From NCBI GenBank assembly GCA_018296165.2, contig JACKQL020000001.1, positions 434,001 to 498,000 on the forward strand: DNA of 64,000 nt, written 5' to 3'. How positions within the stretch are numbered: position 1 is the first letter of the stretch; each line of letters starts with the position of its first letter. Under the pieces are notes generated by a model. That model did not search any database, had not been told where the DNA came from, and saw only the letters and a program-made list of their open reading frames with translations. Below, piece after piece: positions 57,359 through 64,000 of the stretch. A program made the translations under genes and the position numbers. This stretch comes from Termitomyces sp. T153 (lineage: Eukaryota; Basidiomycota; Agaricomycetes; Agaricales; Lyophyllaceae).

Positions 57359-58428
57359 TGATGTGCTCCTATGCCACCTAGTGCCATGCAGGAAACCTAA
57401 AAAGAGGACCTAACACTAGTTACTAGATAGGGTAGCTAGCAGTAGGAAGTTAATAGTTGAGGGCGAGTCAGTAACTGTCCCAGAGAACTAGAGCGCAAGT
57501 TGTGTTGTGAAATGAAGTTGAAAGAAGTTACTATTGCTAGCTGAAGTCGCTAGTGACGATAAGAAAGAAAAATGGGTAAAGACAAATGAAGTCGCTAAAA
57601 CAAAGCAAACTTGTGACAGTGGCAGAGAAGGTAAAGGGAAGGTGGTAACAAGGAGACTAAATCAAGGTACAAATGTAAACTGGTTGCTAGCCATAGTCGC
57701 TCATGCCACTAAGTTGGAATAATGCAAATAGGTGCCTGCAGTCGGCACCACACTAAGTCGAGGTCAAAGTTGAGAAGGCTTGTCACAAAGCCAGAGTCAA
57801 AGATGAGATAAGGGAAAGAGAGGCAAAGTGAAATCTTTAACTGGTAAGTGCAAAGATGGTGGAGTTGTTCGATGGGTCAATAATTTGATGACGTAGTGTC
57901 TATGTACAGTCAGTATTTATACATTTCAACATATAGTATGTGAAAGTAAACAAATAAGTACCACTAGTGACAGCATCTGTCACTGTGTTTATAGTGCATA
58001 CAAGGCGTCAGTCTGTAACTAAGTGAAAAATCATAGGTGGAGTCTTGGCGATGCCTAATTGCTAATAAAACCAAAAAGAAACAAGTCTGATGCCAACACC
58101 TGAGGCATAGACACCATTCAAGTATGTTGGTAAGCTTGGCAAAAGAAATGATAGTAAAAAGGTATGCATCTGATACTTTGTCCATATATAGTAAGAGAAT
58201 GCCGTTTTGTCACTCAAATCGCTAAGGTCACTAATAATCGTCGCTAGGAAGGGTCTAGGCCTTGATGATCTAGGCCCCAGTTCCAGACTTCACGTGATGT
58301 CTCTCGTGATCGATAAGTCTCGTGGTCGCTAAAGTCTTGTGCTTTGGTCCAATCCTCTGGCTAGCTGCTGCTAAGTCTGAAATGCCAAAATGCCAAAAAT
58401 GGTGCTCAGCAGTAACTGGGGCTCATCA
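57359..58428 (-). repeat. 5' LTR of B1 (complete, 1,070 bp)
   Basis: On the plus strand it begins TGATGTGCTCC and ends GGGGCTCATCA, with 5-bp inverted tips. It is the reference copy for LTR-B. It has a single ATTGC at 58058-58062 and no LTR-A insert. Confidence 0.93.
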
Positions 58429-59960
58429 GCGCTGGTGAAGTTCTGGAATGTTAGGCACATAAATGCATCCTCTGAAGGTCAGCAGCCCATCCTGAAGATC
58501 TCACTCATCTGCATGCACTGACTTGACTCCACTTGCCCGTCAAGCTTGTAGGGCCTGTGCAGCCTGGGCAACTGCATCCTCCTGTGCACCCTCCCGGTTC
58601 CCTCGTCAGATATCTCTAAGGATGTTTGCCTCATCTCTCTGAGCCACAATTCCTTCTAGCACACAGATGGCAAAGAGCTGTGGCTTGAGGAGGACAATGT
58701 TGTCATTATCTCCTGCTCTAGTGCCATGGTCAGCCCACCCTGGTTTGCCCATGCTCTGTCCTGGTTTGTGGTGCAGTGAGAAGTCAAAGTTGGCCAGATA
58801 CAGAGATCACTGAGCTTGACATCGATTGAGTTTCTTAGCAGAATGGAAGTACTCCAGGTTCTTATGGTCTGTCCAGACTTCAAACTTATGCCATGCACCC
58901 TCAAGAAAATGCCACCATTCTTCAAAGGACCAAATAATTGCCAGCATCTCCTTGTCATGGATCTCATAGTTCTGTTCCACTGCATTAAGGCTCTTAGAGT
59001 AGAAGGCTACTGGATGCCATTTGCCATCCTCTTTTGACTGCTGGGAGAGGACTGCCTCTGTAGCAAAGTCTGAGCTATCTGCTTCCACATGGAATGGAGA
59101 GTCATTGTTGGGGAATAGGAGGACTGGCTTTGAGGTCACAGATTGCTTGAGGGCGTCAAAGGCAGCTTGCTGTGGGGGCTTCCACCACCATGCAGTATCC
59201 TTAACTGTGAGGTTGAAGAGGGGTCATGCATGGTGAGAGAAATCCTGTATGAACCTCTGATAGAAATTGACAAACCCAAGAAAGGCCTGAACTTCCTTCT
59301 TGTTCCTTGGCTCAGGCCACTCTGCTACCCCTGCCACTTTAATGGGGTCCATCTCAGCCATTCCATGTGAAATGATCAAACCCAGGTACTCCACTTTAGT
59401 CTGTTCAAATTCGCACTTCTCAGGCTTTAAATAGAGCTGGTGTTGGCAGAGGCGTTCCAAGACCATGCATGTGACCTGGCAATGCTCCTCCCAAGTTCTT
59501 GTGTAGATGAGGATATCGTCAAGATACATGCAGACAACACCTTCTGCAATCAGATCATGGAAAATGTCATTCATCATAGTCTGAAAGGTGGCTGGGCTAT
59601 TGGTGAGAACCAAAGAACATTACCAGAGGTTCAAAGAGTCTGCAATTAGTTCAGAATGCTGCCTTCCACTCATCCCCTTCTTTGATGCATACATTGTTGT
59701 AGCCCCAGTGGACATCCAACTTAGTGAAATAGCATGCACCTCAAAGGTTGTTGACAAGTTCTGAGATGAGTGGCAAAGGATAGTGGTTCTTCACTGTCAT
59801 CACATTCAGGACATGATAATCCTGAACCAGACAAAGAGACCCATCCTTCTTCTTAATAAAGAAGACTGGGGAGGCCATTGGAGACTTGGAGGGTCATATT
59901 CATCCTGAGCTAAGATTCTCCTGCAGGAAAGCATCTAGCTCATCCTGTTCATGGGGGGTG
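58429..59960 (-). pseudogene. pol: RT, RNase H and integrase start of G2
   Basis: RT motifs: [54 protein letters not shown], and catalytic YLDD in VVCMYLDDILIYT. Connection: FLGFVNFYQRFIQDF. RNase H: VEADSSDFATEAVLSQQS, AFYSKSLNAVEQNYEIHDKE, FEVWTDHKNLEYFHSAKKL. Several stops (for example after KLNRCQAQ) break the frame. It ends in DGLLTFRGCIYVPNIPELHQ at the B1 junction. Confidence 0.88.
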
Positions 59961-60896
59961 CAAGTGGATAGACCTTGCAACTGGAGAGCTCTGCATCTGG
60001 TATCAGCTCAATTGCATGATTCCACTGCTTGTGCTCTGGAAGAGAATCGAAGGAGGCCTTGGAGAATACATCCTCAAAGTTGTGGAGGTGATTGGGAACA
60101 GTGCTATGGAAAGGCTTGGGCTGTGATTCTGCCACAAATGCCTCAGCCAGATGCTGGGAAGTTGTCTGACTGGCCCGAATCTCTGCCACTGTAGGAGGGG
60201 GGCAGAGGGTTGTAGCATAGATCTGATCACCCACCTCTATGGTCTCATCTGGGGACTCTACATCTGGAGTATGGGTCCATTCACCTTCACCTTCCTCTTC
60301 TTCTAGAGATTCACACCCAACACCTCGGACATCCTCATAGAGGGCCTCTCTATGAGGGAATGCCAGAGGGAGGGGACTCAGGAGGTCAAGATCAGCATAA
60401 GGGAAATGCCCAGCACAACAGGCATGCACAGCAGCATGCTTATGAACTTTGGCTCTCTGCTCTTTACAGGCTTCTTCTGCACAGGTAACGCAGCAATGTG
60501 GGCAACAACTCATCTTCACCTCACCCTTAGTCTAGTCAATCTCTGGATTGTGTTCACATAGCCAGGTGAACCCCAAGATCATGTCTTGCTTTCCCAAACC
60601 AGTGACAGCAAAAGCAGCTTGCTCTAAGTGGTCTTGGTAGCAGAGGACCAGGTCCACTACAGAGCAAATAGAGCCAGCTTCATTGAGCGTGCCATCAACA
60701 TTGTATACAGGGATAGGACAAGAAAGGGGGTGAGTGGTCAGGCAGTGTCATTGCATGTAGTCAGTATCAAGGAAGAGGCCTGTTGCACCACTGTCAAGGA
60801 GAGCAACCACACTTTGGATCTGCTGGGTGTCTGTCATCTCAATTTCCACCTGTAGCTTCAGGGAGTTGGTAGAAGGGGTGGAAGCAACAACATAAT
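59935..60896 (-). pseudogene. Protease and spacer region of G2
   Basis: SVVALLDSGATGLFLDTDYM near 60772-60831 is an intact aspartic protease active site. It is followed by PVYNVDGTLNEAGS, AAFAVTGLGKQDMILGFTW, a Cys-rich spacer (CCPHCCVTCAEEACKEQ), an acidic stretch and the pre-RT motif FEDVFSKASFDSLPEHKQWN. Stops interrupt it at two or three sites. The upstream end is cut by the solo LTR-A. Confidence 0.82.
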
Positions 60897-62121
60897 TGTC
60901 ACGACCCATCCTCTGGATCCCCACACATCGTCCAGCAACCTCCTAATTCCCTAAAACCCCCAACACTCCACCGGACTTCTGCCCATGCCCCGCACCTATT
61001 TTGGTTAGCCCCAATGCAACCTCGGCTAACTCCGACACCTCCCCAGCTAACTCCGATGGCCCCCTGGCCAACTTCGATGCCTTCCCCGCAGCCACTGACA
61101 CTTACCCTGGATCTCCCAAACCCCGAGAACTACCCCCGCTGTTCCCAATCTTCGCCACCCATCATCAACTCAACACCCTGGTTCCTCCGACCCATTCCAG
61201 AGTATCATGACACCCTTGGAGTGACCCACATTCCCAAATGATCCCATCAACATATCAGCATGGCCGACCCTTGATCGCTACCAACACCCACCCACTCTGT
61301 CAAGCTCCGCCAAGCCCCGCCACCGCAGCCGACGTACTCTGAAGTTTTCCGGTAGTCAGTATATAAGACGTCGAGTAGCTCTTCGTACTCTAGTCTTGAT
61401 ATTGCTTAACGTTACCTATGGTCTGATTGTTTCCTTCTTGTGTTTTGTGTTTTGTGTTTCATGTTTCGTTTTCCTTACTCTCAGTCTCCCAGTCTTATCT
61501 CAGTCTCCTGGTCTTATCTCAGTCTCCTGGTCTTATCTCAGTCTCCTGGTCTTATCTCAGTCTCCCGGTCTTGTCTTGTCTCCATTTCGTTATCATTCTC
61601 ATTATTGTTTCATATCTCTGCACGAATCTATTCTTGTTCCATCTCGACTCCATTTCATTTCGTCCGATGCTGTCTTGGTGACTCTGTCCGGCCATTGTGC
61701 CCAAGTCTTCCTCAACCTTAACGACCTCACAAACTCTGCAATTACGATTACGAACCCTGACACTCTTTCACCAGATCCGAACCCCGTTCTTTGCTTGGTC
61801 CCGGACTCCATCAACTCCAATTGATCCTCCATCAAACCCCAGCTCCGCTCCCATTGATCGCATAGCCACCTACTCCTTTGCATCTGCAAATCTCCCATAC
61901 AGTCTTCTGCCTGAACTCCACCAAGCCCGTCCTGTTTCCTCGCAATCCGACTTCTCCGGACCTCCCCAGACCTGTCCGGATCACCTCCCACTGACTACCC
62001 GCACAAGCCATCAGTGCCCAGAACGTTTTCGAGTGTCTGGTTGCCAGTGCAAGGGGATCACGCCCGCCTAGTAAGGACTCGCCCAGTGCAGCTGAGCCCC
62101 CGGGGTCAGCATAACCTGACA
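60897..62121 (+). mobile_element. Solo LTR-A with target-site duplication ATAAT
   Basis: TGTCACGACCCATCC...ATAACCTGACA, 1,225 bp. ATAAT flanks it (60892-60896 and 62122-62126). It is longer than other LTR-A copies because of extra CTCAGTCTCCTGGTCTTAT units. It lies opposite to its host element G2. Confidence 0.95.
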
Positions 62122-63653
62122 ATAATGATGAGGAAGGTGGCATTCCCATGCAGGGATCCAAAGGTGTGGGCTGGGGAGTGTGTTTCTGGCTAAGACTTTA
62201 GCCAGAGGGGGAGTTTGTACATCTGAGGAGGGACTTATTGTTTCAGGCATAGTATCAACAATAGCAACAGATATATTGGATTCTATGGACAGGGGAGCAA
62301 AACAATTAGTACTGGGCAATGGGGGTGTACTGGTCATCCACTGCCCTTTTAAAAATCCTCAGACTCTGTAGGAACCTCCTCCAATCCATTGGCCACTTCC
62401 TCAGAATGGACAGCTATAGGTGTGTCCAGAAAGGGAGTTCCTGTGGCATCCTGGGCTGCAAGGAGTTGGATGAGCAGCTCTTCTTGCTCTGATGCTGACA
62501 AGTAGTGAACTTCTAGCCCTTGAGGACAGTAACGGGCAAAATGACCTGTCTTCCTATAGCATCAATACAGCAAGGGGGTGGTGGACTGCTATCAGGAAGC
62601 ATCAACATCCATTGGAACTCCTTGGGGTAGGGAGCACAGGGGAGCAACACAAGGCATGAAGGAAGGAGCTGCACCTGGTTGTGAGGATGCTGGTGCAGGT
62701 GCAGAAGAGGGAGCTCAGGAGGTGAACCCTCAACAAGAAAAGGGGAAGGTTGAGAGTTGCATCCACAGCTCATGTTGCAGTTCCATGAGCTGCCACTGCT
62801 TACGTGCCACCTTGTACCAGGTATTGACATGCTCATCATCTAGGTGCCCCTCTGCCATGCTGTCTATACAATCCCTGAGAGAGGGGTGGAGTCCATCATG
62901 GAAGGTTAGGCAGAGTTGTAGACCATCTGAATATCCAGCTCGTTCAACTAAGGCACAAAAGGAGTCAATGTACTCATCAAGTGACTGCTTTTCTTGACCA
63001 TACTGAATTTGGTCTCAAAGGGAAAGCACTGCAGTTTTGGCAGGAGCAAGGGGGAAGAACTCTGCTTGGAACTCCTTCTCAAACTCTGTCCAGCTAGAGA
63101 AACTCTCCACTCCTCCTGAGCATTGGAAGATATGCAGTGCATAAGTTGAGGCTTGACCAGCCTTCATGTAGGAGAGGACCCAGGCAATTTTTAAGGCATC
63201 TGAGGTAAAGGCTTCACCACTCAGCTGGATATAGGTAATGCAGGACTGGAGGAAATGTTCTCTAGCCTTACGATCTCCATCATATACATCAGGGAGTGCA
63301 GGACAAGGGAGTTTGAAATGAGGAGCTGAAAGGCCTAAGCCAGATGCAGACGCAAACTGTTCTGCAGCAGCTGGAGCCAACAAGCCTGAGCTAGGTGCAG
63401 ACACAAACTGTTCTGCATCTGCTGGGGGCATCAAAGGAGTGGTAGGAGCAAGGGGGAGATGTTTCAGAAGGGCTTGTAGAGAAAGGGACACTGCTTCAGT
63501 AGTTTGATGGAGTCTAGTGAGTTCAGCTGTGTGGGAAGTAAAGGAGGCTTGGGTAAGTTGAACCTGTGTCTCCATGGACAGCAAACAACTCCAGGCATCA
63601 TCCTGAGGGCTTGAAGCATCAGGAGGAGGTGCTGGAGGGGTTGGCTGGGTCAT
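62122..63653 (-). pseudogene. gag: Gag and zinc knuckle of G2
   Basis: ATG at 63653 opens 212 codons: MTQPTPPAPPPDASSPQDDA, RLHQTTEAVSLSLQALLKHL, a duplicated segment (EQFVSAPSSGLLAPAAA / EQFASASGLGLSAP), then the capsid motif PDVYDGDRKAREHFLQSC ... FEKEFQAEFFPLAPAK. A stop after TAVLSL (63015) breaks it. Capsid sequence continues to about 62840. The knuckle (CYRKTGHFARYCPQG, with a stop just before) lies near 62520-62560. Confidence 0.82.
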
Positions 63654-63769
63654 AGGAAGAGCATAGGGGCACTAAGACACTGGTGGGGGAGAGACCTTTT
63701 GAGGAGCCAAGTAGAAGCTCAAGTAACCAAAAAGGGGGCTCCCAGATGGAATCTAGAGACTTGTTCTGC

Positions 63770-64000
63770 TGTAAGGGTGACCTCTGGAGGCTGTGGCTCA
63801 ATCACACAGCTGGCAAAGGGAAATCCAAAGTCTATTCAGTACTGTACAGTATCTACTGAGATAACTACTCACCTGGCAAAGGGAAATCCAAAGAGAACAA
63901 GTCTGGGGATTCCCTAGGCCAGGTGTGATGCTTCAGAGGCTTCAGAAGCATGAGAAACAACTGTACAGTATGACAGAGAAAAAAGACACAAGTGATGTGT
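63770..64000 (-). repeat. 5' LTR of G2, partial at the window edge
   Basis: On the minus strand the LTR ends GAGGTCACCCTTACA. The conserved GCAGAACAAGTCTC follows as the start of the internal region, as in G1. Its sequence matches the solo LTR at 19766-20323. Confidence 0.85.

Larger units (their letters stand above)
51599..58428 (-). mobile_element. LTR retrotransposon B1, minus strand, pol core deleted
   Basis: LTR-B copies at 57359-58428 (5') and 51599-52407 (3', outer 260 bp missing) flank gag, integrase and an antisense gene. Primer-binding and polypurine positions both give minus orientation. The two LTRs are almost identical apart from a 48-bp deletion in the 5' copy, so the insertion is fairly young. 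Protease, RT and RNase H are absent. The element sits in the integrase linker of gypsy G2 on its right side, and abuts truncated G3 on its left. Confidence 0.92.
58429..64000 (-). mobile_element. Ty3/gypsy chromovirus G2, minus strand, split and truncated
   Basis: Gag, knuckle, protease, RT, RNase H and the integrase start follow on the minus strand from a partial 5' LTR (63770 to beyond the window). A solo LTR-A interrupts it at 60897-62121. The element stops at 58429, within NIPELHQR of the integrase linker, exactly where LTR-B begins. It is the same family as G1 but better preserved: its protease DSGA and RT YLDD motifs are intact. Confidence 0.9.

Noticed and set aside
61396..61824. Open frames of 80-140 codons in all LTR-A copies
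   Set aside because: They arise from CT-rich LTR sequence with a tandem repeat, overlap in several frames and lie across the TATA box and leader. They are not genes.

Overview
The window looks like a basidiomycete (Agaricomycete) nuclear genome. Host genes carry many short introns (about 47-64 nt, mostly GT[A/G]NGT...[C/T]AG), have fungal protein families, and are embedded in very dense Ty3/gypsy and Ty1/copia LTR retrotransposon DNA. I cannot name the species.

Host genes lie in two islands. Island 1 (about 1-5.5 kb) holds four genes: the 3' end of an unrecognised membrane protein (+), a single-pass membrane protein with a repetitive beta-rich ectodomain (-), a six-exon bleomycin hydrolase/cysteine aminopeptidase (-), and a six-exon paraoxonase-like arylesterase (+). 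The last two start codons diverge from a shared 78-bp gap. Island 2 (14.6-18.9 kb) is one nine-exon gene (-) for a Boi1/Boi2/Pob1-type polarity scaffold with SH3, SAM and PH domains and a C-terminal helical region.

Nearly everything else is transposon DNA. I call the families by letters. LTR-A is about 1.2 kb, TGTCACGACC...CTGACA. LTR-B is about 1.07 kb, TGATGTGCTC...CTCATCA. G is a Ty3/gypsy chromovirus with a chromodomain, and C is a Ty1/copia family. 6-14 kb: solo LTR-B with solo LTR-A inside, copia pieces, minisatellites and a decayed B-type internal region. 19.8-20.3 kb: solo LTR with a target-site duplication (TSD). 21.6-36.4 kb: a nest in which an old LTR-A copy was split by LTR-B, which in turn was split by a complete 6.96-kb A element (TSD GTTGC) and by a decayed 6.0-kb gypsy element. 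39.8-47.8 kb: copia LTRs and one nearly full copia element. 48.5-51.6 kb: a second, decayed gypsy lineage. 51.6-58.4 kb: a B element on the minus strand whose polymerase core is deleted. 58.4-64 kb: gypsy element G2 on the minus strand, broken by the B element and carrying a solo LTR-A.

The most unusual signal is that the A and B elements each carry an intron-containing gene in antisense orientation, between the internal coding region and the 3' LTR. Its start codon lies 170-215 bp inside the polypurine tract/3' LTR edge. The B gene has an almost intact seven-exon structure, all introns phase 0, with a Zn2Cys6-like cysteine cluster and a coiled coil. A decayed relative with the same neighbouring sequence sits at 11.0-11.9 kb, so this looks like a lasting component of the family rather than a single capture.
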